A DNA stretch of 64,000 bases from Anaerolineales bacterium. Its GTDB lineage: Bacteria; Chloroflexota; Anaerolineae; 4572-78; J111. Each line of letters starts with the position of its first letter. Within the stretch, counting starts at the first letter, position 1. The DNA lies in the NCBI GenBank assembly GCA_015075185.1, contig JABTUW010000003.1, positions 1,054,001 to 1,118,000 of the forward strand, written 5' to 3'. Shown here in pieces: positions 8,973 to 16,579 of the stretch. The notes below the pieces were generated by a model, which was not told where the DNA came from, made no database searches, and worked only from the letters and a program-made list of their open reading frames with translations. A program made the translations under genes and the position numbers.

Positions 8973-9532
8973 TCTTCGCTCAATGCGCCTTCTAATGAAA
9001 AATCCTGCATCAGTTCGGCCAAAGCCCGCAGGGCGCGATATTGCAGCGCTTTGACCGCGCCGGGAGTTTTATTGATAGCCTTGGCGACTCCCTGAATATC
9101 AATACCTTCCATAAAACGTAACAGAATTACGTCCCGCTGCTCCTCGCTTAACTGCTGAATGGCTTGCTCCAACAGCCGTTTCCGTTCATTCAATCCCGCT
9201 TGATGGGCCGGGCTTGTCTCGGAGGCCGCCGCCAAGCCCTCACTCAGTTCCACTTCCGACATCCGCTCTTTCTGGCGATAATGGTCGGCCACGACATGAC
9301 GGGCAATACCCATAATCCAGCCCTGGGGTGAATCTTGCCAGGCCTGGCCTCGCTTTAAGCCTTGAAGGACCCGCACAAAAACCTCGCCAGAGAGATCTTC
9401 CACGGTGTACGGGTCGCCGACTTTGAACTGAATGTAGCGCGCAACGGGCTCATAAAAGCGTTGGTGCAGCACGCGCAAGGCAGCCGGGTCAAGTTGTTTC
9501 GCCTGGGCTAGCAACTGTTGATCGTTCATCAT
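8969..9532 (-). CDS. ECF-type RNA polymerase sigma factor
   Basis: 187 residues with sigma-70 region 2 (DPYTVEDLSGEVFVRVLQGL, about 38-60, and a QGWIMGIARHVVADHYRQ stretch) and region 4 (LSEEQRDVILLRFMEGIDIQGVAKAINKTPGAVKALQYRALRAL in outline), the -35-binding helix-turn-helix. It directs polymerase to a stress or envelope regulon, presumably held inactive by the membrane protein encoded with a 4-base overlap. The divergent GT-like and N/D-rich lipoprotein genes are plausible targets. I could not identify its promoter motif. Confidence 0.92.
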   Translation of the reverse strand: MMNDQQLLAQAKQLDPAALRVLHQRFYEPVARYIQFKVGDPYTVEDLSGEVFVRVLQGLKRGQAWQDSPQGWIMGIARHVVADHYRQKERMSEVELSEGLAAASETSPAHQAGLNERKRLLEQAIQQLSEEQRDVILLRFMEGIDIQGVAKAINKTPGAVKALQYRALRALAELMQDFSLEGALSEE

Positions 9533-9606
9533 TATTCGTTACTTTAACATGTCGGAGATTGCGGGAAAAAGGCTCGCACCAAACCTTAAAATTCTAATAG
9601 ACCACC

Positions 9607-9669
9607 GACCGCCGACGATGGACCGCCGCAAGATAATCTCTGGCGGTCAGCGGTCAACGGTCGGCGGTC
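9607..9669. repeat. Inverted repeat of 'gaccgccgac' words
   Basis: Arms gaccgccga (9607-9615) and tcggcggtc (9661-9669), with further copies of ggtcagcggtc between, lie in the divergent sigma/GT gap. The same words recur at 23204-23242. No coding function is seen. Confidence 0.65.
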
Positions 9670-9793
9670 ATAATAGGCAAGAGATTTCCGAAATTTAGAT
9701 GAATTAAATAACTCTGCGTAACTTTTAGCAAATTTCTGCGACAGTATATGCGTTCAACGGTTCTGACTAATTTTTGCCCAGAGAAGGAGTACT

Positions 9794-11422
9794 ATGAGAA
9801 CTCAACCGATGAAGACCCTTTCCATGCAGTTAGCTGGGATTTATCCCCAGCCCAAAAGCAGCCGACTGCTCCGCACTTTCCCCCGGATCAACTGGCTACT
9901 TGTATTTAGCGGGGTCGCTCTGTTTGCTATCTATGTGGCCCTGTTTGCAGCCATCCAATTCGCCACCCCCAACATGGTTGACAACGACGGTTACTATCAC
10001 ATCAAACTGGCTCAACTGATGCGTGAGGAAGGGCTGCGGCCCAATTTCCCCTGGCTGCCCCTGTCCGTGCTCAATGCCAGCGATTTTGTAGACCACCACT
10101 TTCTCTACCATGTGCTGCTCATCCCGTTTACCTTCGGCGATTTGCGAGAGGGGGCCAAGTGGGCCAGCGTTATTTTTCCGGCCTTCACCTTTTTAGCCGG
10201 CTGGCTGTTACTGCGCGGGCAGCGCATCCCCTATGCAGCGCTGGGGTCGCTGGGGTTCTTCATCGTCTCCGAAGCGTTTCTCTACCGCATGAGTATGCCC
10301 CGCGCCCAGGCCGTGTCACTGCTGGTGCTGCTGCTGGCCCTGCACGTCACCCTGACGCAGCGGTACCACTGGCTGTTGCCTTTGGCGTTCCTGTATGTCT
10401 GGTTTTACAACGCCTTCCCCCTGATTTTGATGGTAGTGGGCGTCTATGTGGCGACCCGCTGGCTGCTGGAGCGCCAGTTAGTCCTCACTCCGTTGGTCTA
10501 CGCGGCCCTGGGACTTGGCCTGGGGCTGGTTATCAATCCCTATTTCCCCCACAACCTGATCTTCATCTATCATCACCTCTTCCCCAAGCTGACCGACGCC
10601 ACCGCTATCAGTGTTGGCAATGAATGGTATCCCTATCAAACCTGGACCCTGGTAGAAAACTCCGGGCCGGCGCTGCTGCTCTTTGTGGCCGGAGCTTTTG
10701 CCCTGGGACTGCGCGAGCAGCGTATGGATGCCAAAACTGCGACTGTCTTTCTGCTGTCGGTCCTGTTCGGCCTGATGCTCTTCAAATCTCGCCGCTTTGT
10801 AGAATATTTCCCGCCTTTTGCTTTGATCTTTGCGGCCCTGGCCTGGTCGCCTCTCCTGAGGCAGTGGCAAGAAGGCGAAGCCTGGCGGGCCAATTTAAGC
10901 TTGTCGCTGGAGCAGGCTGTGACCAATCTGCCCCGATTAAAGCCGGGGTATCAGTGGCGGAGCGGCATCCTGGCCGGGCTGATGGTGGTCATCCTGCTGC
11001 CAACCCTCTGGTTCACCGTTCAGGCGGCGCAGGAGAACATGCAAAGCGCCAAGCCTTACCAGCGTTACGCCGCCGCCTCGGCCTGGCTGCAAGCCAACAC
11101 GCCTGCCGGCAGCCCCGTCTTCCAAACCGATTGGGATGATTTTCCCCGACTGTTTTTCTACAACACCCATAATACCTACACCGTCGGCCTGGATCCCACC
11201 TACATGCAGTTGTACGATCCCGACCTGTATGATCTGTGGGTCAACATTACCCGCGGCCGGGTCGAGGCTCCGGCCCAAACCATCGCCGAGACTTTTGGCG
11301 CTCACTATATCATTACCGACCTGGATCACAAGGGCTTTCTGCGCCAGGCCAAAGCCGACCCGTACCTGGTTGAAGTGTACTGCGATGAGTACGCCGCCAT
11401 CTTTCAGGTACAGGATAAGTAA
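9794..11422 (+). CDS. Multi-pass membrane protein, GT-C glycosyltransferase-like
   Basis: 542 residues with roughly ten hydrophobic segments from about residue 33 and a short soluble C-terminus. The first outer loop holds NMVDNDGYYHIKLAQLM, an acidic D-N-D motif in the position of the catalytic loop of GT-C enzymes such as STT3 or PMT relatives. The C-terminal part has a second acidic cluster (TDWDDFPRLFFYN). This suggests transfer of sugars from a lipid carrier outside the membrane, but the family cannot be named from sight. AAGGAG precedes the ATG. It runs toward the N/D-rich lipoprotein gene, whose abundant Asn/Ser would be a conceivable acceptor (inference). Confidence 0.6.
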   Translation: MRTQPMKTLSMQLAGIYPQPKSSRLLRTFPRINWLLVFSGVALFAIYVALFAAIQFATPNMVDNDGYYHIKLAQLMREEGLRPNFPWLPLSVLNASDFVDHHFLYHVLLIPFTFGDLREGAKWASVIFPAFTFLAGWLLLRGQRIPYAALGSLGFFIVSEAFLYRMSMPRAQAVSLLVLLLALHVTLTQRYHWLLPLAFLYVWFYNAFPLILMVVGVYVATRWLLERQLVLTPLVYAALGLGLGLVINPYFPHNLIFIYHHLFPKLTDATAISVGNEWYPYQTWTLVENSGPALLLFVAGAFALGLREQRMDAKTATVFLLSVLFGLMLFKSRRFVEYFPPFALIFAALAWSPLLRQWQEGEAWRANLSLSLEQAVTNLPRLKPGYQWRSGILAGLMVVILLPTLWFTVQAAQENMQSAKPYQRYAAASAWLQANTPAGSPVFQTDWDDFPRLFFYNTHNTYTVGLDPTYMQLYDPDLYDLWVNITRGRVEAPAQTIAETFGAHYIITDLDHKGFLRQAKADPYLVEVYCDEYAAIFQVQDK

Positions 11423-11547
11423 CAAACTTGGCTTCTTGAACACAAGAAAGGAGAAAAACCTAACCCTAAATCTTAAGTGCCCAAATTCTTAATCTTATTC
11501 CTTTTAATCATCAGCTAAATTTATTTTCAATCTTAAGGAGAACAACA

Positions 11548-12630
11548 ATGAAACGCATGCAAAGATTTTACAAAAACTTTATTCTGGCCTTTATTCTGGT
11601 GATAGCTGGGGTTGTGTCGGCCTGTACGCCGGCGGCAAGGCCAAACTCCGCCGTAGATAATGCCAATACCAACGTCAATGCCAACGCTAATTTAAATGCT
11701 AACGATAACAGCGCCAATGCCAACGACGACAATACCAATTTAAACGATGACGCCGGCAATGCCAATGAGGATAACGCTAACGATGATGCTGCCAACGGCA
11801 ATGACGACAATGCTAACGACGACAATCTCAACAGCAATGATGATGACGCCGGCAATGCCAATGAGGATAACGCTAACGACAATGCCAACACCAACGATGA
11901 TAACCTCAACGGCAACGACGACACTTCGAATACCAATGATGACAATGCCAACGGCAACGCCAGCGACACGATTAACGGCAATGGCAATGACAACCAGGCG
12001 AGTGACAACATCAATGGTAACGAAAACGACGACGACAGCAATGCGAACTCCAACGCCAATGAAAATGACGATAATGCCAACGGCAATGAGGACAATGCTA
12101 ATGGCAATATCAACGAAAACGACGACAACGGCAATACGAACGCCAATGAGAACGAAGCGAATGCCAACAGCAACGATGATAACACCAACGGCAATGCCAA
12201 TGAAAACGAAAATGAGAACGAAAACGACGACAACAGCAATGCCAATGCCAACGAAAATGACGCCAATGTGAATGACAATGCCAACAGCAACGATGATACC
12301 GTCAACGAGAATGATGACAACAGCAACGACAACGACAGCAATGACGACAACGGCGGCAATGATAATTCCGGCTCTAGCAGCAGCGGCGGGGATGATCACT
12401 CCGGGAGTGGCAGCGACAACTCCGGTAGCGGTGGTGATGATAATTCTGGCTCTGGCAGCGGTGGCAGCGATAATTCTGGTTCCGGCGGCGGGGATGATCA
12501 CTCCGGGAGCGGCGGGGGCGGTGACGATGATCGCTCCGGGGGCGGCGGCGATGACCGATCCGGTGGTGGCGGTGATGATGACTCCGGCCACGGTGGGGGC
12601 GGTCGCTCGGGCGGTGACGATGATGACTAA
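11548..12630 (+). CDS. Asn/Asp-rich repeat lipoprotein
   Basis: 360 residues. A signal peptide ends in VVSAC (Cys26), a lipobox. From about residue 35 to 270 the chain is nearly all N, D, A and E in short repeats (NANEDNAND, DDNANGN). The last 90 residues switch to D/S/G repeats (SGSGSDNSG, DDHSGSG) ending in DDDD. No globular fold is evident. The protein would be an extremely acidic, hydrophilic, surface-anchored polymer, possibly binding cations or water. AAGGAG precedes the ATG. Its tail mirrors that of the anti-sigma-like protein on the other side of the GT-like gene. The function is unknown. Confidence 0.8.
   Translation: MKRMQRFYKNFILAFILVIAGVVSACTPAARPNSAVDNANTNVNANANLNANDNSANANDDNTNLNDDAGNANEDNANDDAANGNDDNANDDNLNSNDDDAGNANEDNANDNANTNDDNLNGNDDTSNTNDDNANGNASDTINGNGNDNQASDNINGNENDDDSNANSNANENDDNANGNEDNANGNINENDDNGNTNANENEANANSNDDNTNGNANENENENENDDNSNANANENDANVNDNANSNDDTVNENDDNSNDNDSNDDNGGNDNSGSSSSGGDDHSGSGSDNSGSGGDDNSGSGSGGSDNSGSGGGDDHSGSGGGGDDDRSGGGGDDRSGGGGDDDSGHGGGGRSGGDDDD
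11746..11879 (+). repeat. 38-bp exact direct repeat inside the lipoprotein gene
   Basis: The segments 11746-11783 and 11842-11879 are identical 38-mers (starting gatgacgccggcaatgcc), 96 bases apart and in frame. They show that the Asn/Asp region grew by duplication and is prone to length change. Confidence 0.85.
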
Positions 12631-12670
12631 TCTTTAAACCAACTTCCACCAGGACAAACTAATACTCTAA

Positions 12671-12707
12671 AAGAGAAAAGGCTCCGTTTTTGGGAGCCTT
12701 TTCTCTT
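12671..12707 (+). terminator. Rho-independent terminator after lipoprotein gene
   Basis: A perfect 15-bp stem, with arms 12671-12685 and 12693-12707 and a 7-base loop, carries aaaagg/ccttttctctt at its foot, so the descending arm is itself T-rich. It follows the stop codon by 40 bases. Confidence 0.85.
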
Positions 12708-12761
12708 GAATGTTTACGCTCAATTAACCGGGCCAATTTTCATCCTGACCCCTTTCCACAC

Positions 12762-12767
12762 TATAAT
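12762..12767 (+). promoter_or_regulatory. Candidate -10 box for the PII-like pair
   Basis: A perfect TATAAT lies 58 bases upstream of the first PII-like start and downstream of the terminator. The -35 region (ttcatc) is weak. Confidence 0.45.
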
Positions 12768-12824
12768 AGAGCTTGATTGAGCAAACTTTACCAGTGATGA
12801 GTTATGGAGGAAAGCGAGGAGTGT

Positions 12825-13151
12825 ATGCAAGCGATGTTAGTCATTATCCAAGCCCAAGATACCTCAACCGTACTGGACCGGCTAAAGGTGCTGGACCTGC
12901 CCTGCCTACTGCCGATTGCATCAGCCGGGGGCTTCTTGCGGCAGGGCAACACTGCCCTCTTGATGGCTGTACAATCCGAACAGTTGCCCCAAGTGATGAA
13001 CATTCTAAAGGATACCTGCCAGCAGCGCACGACATTTATGCCTGCTTACTACATCGAAGCAGCGCCTACCATCTCGGCCTTTCCGATCGAGGTGGAAGTG
13101 GGCGGAGCGACAATTTTCAACTGCGAGATTGAACACTTTGAGGTGTTTTAG
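12825..13151 (+). CDS. PII-like cyclic-di-AMP receptor family protein (DarA/DUF970)
   Basis: 108 residues from the chosen ATG. An upstream ATG at 12804 is possible, but GAGGAG stands 5-10 bases before 12825, and the family begins with the MLVIIQAQD strand. The glycine-rich GGFLRQGNTALLMAV is the conserved nucleotide-binding segment of DarA/PstA proteins. Trimers of these bind c-di-AMP and signal cell-wall, potassium or osmotic state. It is followed after two bases by a second family member. Which proteins it controls is unknown; the envelope-related genes just upstream are suggestive. Confidence 0.85.
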   Translation: MQAMLVIIQAQDTSTVLDRLKVLDLPCLLPIASAGGFLRQGNTALLMAVQSEQLPQVMNILKDTCQQRTTFMPAYYIEAAPTISAFPIEVEVGGATIFNCEIEHFEVF

Positions 13152-13153
13152 CC

Positions 13154-13423
13154 ATGATCAAACTCATTATTGCTATCATCCGCGACAGCGATGCCAACAC
13201 CGTCACCACGGCCCTGGTCGCCGAGGATTTTCGGGCTACCCGGATTGCCAGCACCGGGGCTTTCTTTCGCCAGGGCAACACCACGCTCATCATCGGCGTT
13301 GAAGCTGAGAAAGTAGAGCAGGTCATTGCCGTCATCAAATCGGCCTGCGGCCCTGCCCCCAGCGACGGCAGTCACCGGGCCACCCTCTTTGTGTTAGACA
13401 CGACCCGGTTTGAACAGATTTGA
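13154..13423 (+). CDS. Second PII-like c-di-AMP receptor family protein
   Basis: 89 residues. It keeps the nucleotide-binding hallmark AFFRQGNTTLIIGV but is otherwise divergent from its neighbour, has a shorter middle loop and ends in LFVLDTTRFEQI, a truncated version of the partner's C-terminal strand. Two bases separate it from the upstream gene, so the pair is surely co-transcribed. Hetero-oligomers or division of labour are possible. Loss of part of the loop between beta strands may change partner specificity (inference). Confidence 0.83.
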   Translation: MIKLIIAIIRDSDANTVTTALVAEDFRATRIASTGAFFRQGNTTLIIGVEAEKVEQVIAVIKSACGPAPSDGSHRATLFVLDTTRFEQI

Positions 13424-13449
13424 CCCTGAGCGGCCCCAACTGCCAAAAA

Positions 13450-13475
13450 AAGCCTCGCTGACAATCAGGAGGCTT
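13450..13475 (+). terminator. Probable terminator after the PII-like pair
   Basis: Stem aagcctc/gaggctt (13450-13456, 13469-13475) lies shortly after the second stop codon and is followed by a moderately T-rich stretch (cttttattt). An outer pair tgccaaa/tttggca (13441-13447, 13489-13495) could extend it. Confidence 0.6.
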
Positions 13476-13506
13476 ATTGTCGCTTTTATTTGGCAACTTC
13501 CAGGTA

Positions 13507-14914
13507 GCACTATCTTTGCACTTTTCTAACTGAATATTAAAGGCATGGCCTCAACCCGAGGATAATAAGGTTTGCTGAGAACCAACATCCCGGAGGAGAA
13601 CCATGCCCAAGCCAATTGTATGCCTCTCACTCGCCCTGTGCCAGTTTGCGGAGGTGTTCCGACCCTGTTTCACTCGACGCCAGTGGAAGTACTTTGTGAT
13701 CGTACTGCTGGGGTTAATTGAATGTGAGGGACGGCGAACGCTCAGCGGCTTGCTGAGCACGGTAGGCGAAAAGGTGAGTGTGAGCGGCTTGTCTCGCTTC
13801 TTTAGTCGCTGGCCGTGGTCGCCGACGGAGGTGGCCCAGCGCTGGCTAAACCGTTTTCGGGAGCAGATGCAAGCGGAGGTCTCAGCCGAACATCAGCGCC
13901 AACGAGCCCAACGGGCCAAGCGCCGAGGACGTTACCCAGCAACCGTGGTGACAGGTTACTTCATCGGAGACGACTCGGTGTACGTGAAGCTCAAAGGGCG
14001 ACGGATGAAAGGCTTAGGCCGACATTATGCCAGCAGCGAAGAGCGGGTAGTCACGGGCCATTGTCTGTTCACCGGGTTGTATGTCTTACTGGGGCGGCGC
14101 TGCCCCTTGCAACCTCGCTTGTATCGGCAGAAAAAGGTGTGCGAGCATGAAGGCGTCCCTTTTCAGAGCAAGATCGACTTGCTGGTGGCCGAGATCGAGC
14201 AGTTTGAGCCGGTCGCCGGGACCCAGACCCATCTGCTGGTTGATAGCTGGTTTCATTGTCGGCGGGCCAGACGCGCCGCCCAAAAACGGGGCTGGGATGT
14301 TAGGGGCGCGCTCAAAAGTAACCGCAAGCTGCGCCAGATTGATGCCGATGGCAACCGAACCTGGCTCACCCTGGCTGATTATGCCGCCCAGCTTAAGTTC
14401 GACGACTGGCAAGAGGCGGTTTGGCCCTCCCAAGAAGGGGACCGACCGCTCTATGTCCACGCCCTTAAAACCTGGATCCGCAAGTTGGGACCCACCCTGC
14501 TGCTCATCACTTGTCACGACCGCGACAACCCCGGCAAATCCATTCGTTACTGGGGCTCCACTCTCCTGGAGGCTGAACCGCAAACGGTCATTAACCATTT
14601 AGCGGTGCGTTGGAATGTCGAGGTCTTGTTTGAAGATAACAAAGACCTCCTTGGGGCCGATCATTATCAACTGATGAACGCCGATGCCATCCTCCGTTTC
14701 TGGACCCTGATCGCTTGCCTGGGCTATTTCCTGGATGAACAAAAAGCCCTCCGGCCCGACTGTACTACTTGGGGTGAGGTGCGTCGTGCCCTGCAAAAGG
14801 AGCACCAGGTCAATCTCCTGACCTGGTTCGCAGCCCAGTTCAAATCTGGCCTTTCAGTCGAGCAAATCGCGACCCAATTGGCTATATTCGGTTCTTAAAG
14901 TGCAAAGATAGTGC
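13507..14914 (+). mobile_element. Complete insertion sequence, IS4/IS701-like, 1408 bp
   Basis: Perfect 18-bp terminal inverted repeats, gcactatctttgcacttt (13507-13524) and its complement (14897-14914), enclose one transposase gene. The right repeat overlaps the transposase stop codon. A 5-bp direct repeat, aggta, flanks it (13502-13506 and 14915-14919) as the target duplication. Both ends and the ORF are intact, so the insertion looks recent and possibly active. It sits between the PII-like operon and the 3' end of the CODH/ACS operon without breaking a recognisable gene. Confidence 0.93.
13603..14898 (+). CDS. DDE transposase, IS4/IS701-like
   Basis: 431 residues, the full length for this group. 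An RNase-H-like core is visible: first Asp in FIGDDSVYVK, second Asp in LLVDSWFHC, and Glu in RWNVEVLFEDNKDLLG, which fits the R(3)E(6)K part of the IS4 signature. Cut-and-paste transposition is expected. GGAGGAG stands close to the ATG. The presence of the three acidic residues and full length argues that it is functional. The exact IS family would need comparison to ISfinder. Confidence 0.92.
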   Translation: MPKPIVCLSLALCQFAEVFRPCFTRRQWKYFVIVLLGLIECEGRRTLSGLLSTVGEKVSVSGLSRFFSRWPWSPTEVAQRWLNRFREQMQAEVSAEHQRQRAQRAKRRGRYPATVVTGYFIGDDSVYVKLKGRRMKGLGRHYASSEERVVTGHCLFTGLYVLLGRRCPLQPRLYRQKKVCEHEGVPFQSKIDLLVAEIEQFEPVAGTQTHLLVDSWFHCRRARRAAQKRGWDVRGALKSNRKLRQIDADGNRTWLTLADYAAQLKFDDWQEAVWPSQEGDRPLYVHALKTWIRKLGPTLLLITCHDRDNPGKSIRYWGSTLLEAEPQTVINHLAVRWNVEVLFEDNKDLLGADHYQLMNADAILRFWTLIACLGYFLDEQKALRPDCTTWGEVRRALQKEHQVNLLTWFAAQFKSGLSVEQIATQLAIFGS

Positions 14915-14945
14915 AGGTAGGTAGGGAGGCGGTTGAACCGGGTAA

Positions 14946-15734
14946 TCAGGTGAGTTTATCAGGGGTGGACAAAGCAGCTACCACCTGCCGCGCCTCTGCC
15001 AGCAATTCGGGCACAGCATCGAAAACAGCCTGACCGTGCCGATCAGCATCAATAACCCGTGGGTCGGCTGATAAAAAACCGATGACCGGTAAATCCGGGA
15101 AGAGACTGGCGCGAATAAAATCGCGGTCGGTCTCGTCGCGCACCTTGTTGCCCACTACATAACACCGGACCACCCCAATGTCCTGCGCCAGATGGTGAAT
15201 CGTCCGGGCCGTACTTAAGCTGCGCTGCCCCGGCTCAACCACAATGACAAAGGCATCCACGGCGCTGGCTGTGGCTCGCCCCAGGTGTTCTATCCCGGCT
15301 TCCATATCCAAAATCATCACTTCGTTCCGGTATAAGATCAGGTAAGTGACCAGCGTTTTGAGCAGGGCGCTTTCTGGGCAAATGCAGCCACTCCCGCCTT
15401 TGCTAATGGTTCCCAGTTGCAGCAAGCGAATATCGCGATGCAGCACGCTAAAACGGTCGGGTAGATCGTCTACCCGGGGGTTTATCTGGAAGAATCCGCC
15501 TGTGGTACCGGGTTTGGCGCCCGTCCGCTCGTAGATCAGCTCATCCATCTGGCCGATCGGCGTTATCTGAGCCAGGAGGTCTGGGGGCAGACCCAAAGCA
15601 TAACCCAGGCTGGCGGCAGGATCGGCGTCAATGGCAATGACGGGGTGGCCGGCCTGGGCATAAATATAGGCTAACAAGGCAGCCAGAGTGGTTTTACCAA
15701 CACCCCCTTTGCCGGTAATCGCTATTTTGGGCAT
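14946..15734 (-). CDS. cooC: CooC-type nickel-insertion ATPase (second copy)
   Basis: 262 residues of the MinD/ParA/CooC P-loop family. The deviant Walker A reads GKGGVGKTT near the N-terminus, followed by DADPAASLGYALGLP. The CooC hallmark C-x-C motif reads CIC in GSGCICPESALL, a metal-binding site at the dimer interface in known CooC. ILDMEAGIEHLG is the Walker B region. Such ATPases help load nickel into carbon monoxide dehydrogenase. It is the last gene of the CODH/ACS operon, and the IS lies 31 bases downstream. Two divergent CooC copies suggest one for CODH and one for the acetyl-CoA synthase A cluster (inference). Confidence 0.85.
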   Translation of the reverse strand: MPKIAITGKGGVGKTTLAALLAYIYAQAGHPVIAIDADPAASLGYALGLPPDLLAQITPIGQMDELIYERTGAKPGTTGGFFQINPRVDDLPDRFSVLHRDIRLLQLGTISKGGSGCICPESALLKTLVTYLILYRNEVMILDMEAGIEHLGRATASAVDAFVIVVEPGQRSLSTARTIHHLAQDIGVVRCYVVGNKVRDETDRDFIRASLFPDLPVIGFLSADPRVIDADRHGQAVFDAVPELLAEARQVVAALSTPDKLT

Positions 15735-15776
15735 CTAATTCCTATCCTTTCCGATTGAAGAGCCTGTCTACCCAGA

Positions 15777-16553
15777 CTACTCGCTCCGGCCTCCCGGAGC
15801 AATATACTGAATCTGTTTGAACGGTTTGACCTGTTCGCCGACATCGTCTTTTATGAAATTACCCGAAACATGCATCAAGGTGTCGCCATAGTCGCTGTCA
15901 ATGCCCATGCTGGCCAGACACGGAAAGTGGTGATGCAGCATGCCAGCCTCCTGTTCCGCCTCGTCTGCCGTCACGCCGACCAATCCCTGGGCCACGTAAC
16001 GGCCACAACCGCAAACCGTGTCGCGCAGCACCTCGGCGGCGGTAATTTGCCGTGTTTGAGGATCCAGGGTGAGCTGCAGCTTGGGCTGGCCAAAATGGCG
16101 GGCAAACTCGGCAATGAGGGGATCATCATATTCAATCCAGTGGCGACGGGCAATATTATAGCGCCTCTCCGTCAATGAGCACAAAGGCTTGGGCGTGGCG
16201 CAGACGATGCCCATCTCGTCAAGCCAGCCTCGCAACTGGCGGGCCAGGCCACGCGGCAGCCAGGCCTCGTTATCAACCGGCGCAATCACCGCCTGAGCGC
16301 CGCTGATTCGGGCTATATCGGGTATCAGTTCGGCAATGCCCCGCTGCTCGCCAAAAGAGAGAAGCAAATTGGCTGGCGGCAGGGTCGAAGGGAGGTAATC
16401 CTCGGGGTAGTCTATGATGGGAGGCAGTACGGCCGGTGCTTGCCAGACTTCAACGGTCCATTCAGGCGGGCCGTGTTCCTGGATGTTGCCGACGTGACGG
16501 CGGCCGTACTCACCGGAAACAATCGCCAGAATCTGCAGGTTGATGGGAGTCAT
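15777..16553 (-). CDS. DUF166 (COG1810) family protein
   Basis: 258 residues. The N-terminus ILAIVSGEYGRRHVGNI, the central LLLSFGEQRGIAELIPDIA, the Cys-containing RDTVCGCGRYVAQGLVG (about 185-200) and HHHFPCLASMGID (about 208-220) match the DUF166 pattern, known mainly from methanogens and other organisms with C1 pathways. Its activity is unknown; the old label 'thymidylate synthase' has no support here. The C-x-C and a further Cys could bind metal or a cluster. Its place between a phosphoesterase and CooC ties it to CODH/ACS maturation or repair (inference). Confidence 0.7.
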   Translation of the reverse strand: MTPINLQILAIVSGEYGRRHVGNIQEHGPPEWTVEVWQAPAVLPPIIDYPEDYLPSTLPPANLLLSFGEQRGIAELIPDIARISGAQAVIAPVDNEAWLPRGLARQLRGWLDEMGIVCATPKPLCSLTERRYNIARRHWIEYDDPLIAEFARHFGQPKLQLTLDPQTRQITAAEVLRDTVCGCGRYVAQGLVGVTADEAEQEAGMLHHHFPCLASMGIDSDYGDTLMHVSGNFIKDDVGEQVKPFKQIQYIAPGGRSE

Positions 16554-16579
16554 TCTTGCCTCATTGCAAACACACTACC

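Noticed and set aside
11568..12591. Long minus-strand ORFs (263 and 283 codons) opposite the Asn/Asp-rich gene
   Set aside because: They are shadows of the periodic AAY/GAY codons of the lipoprotein gene; they give monotonous L/S or V/I chains and lack ribosome-binding sites.
15777..16553. Thymidylate synthase label sometimes given to DUF166
   Set aside because: No thymidylate synthase motif is visible; only the DUF166 pattern is.
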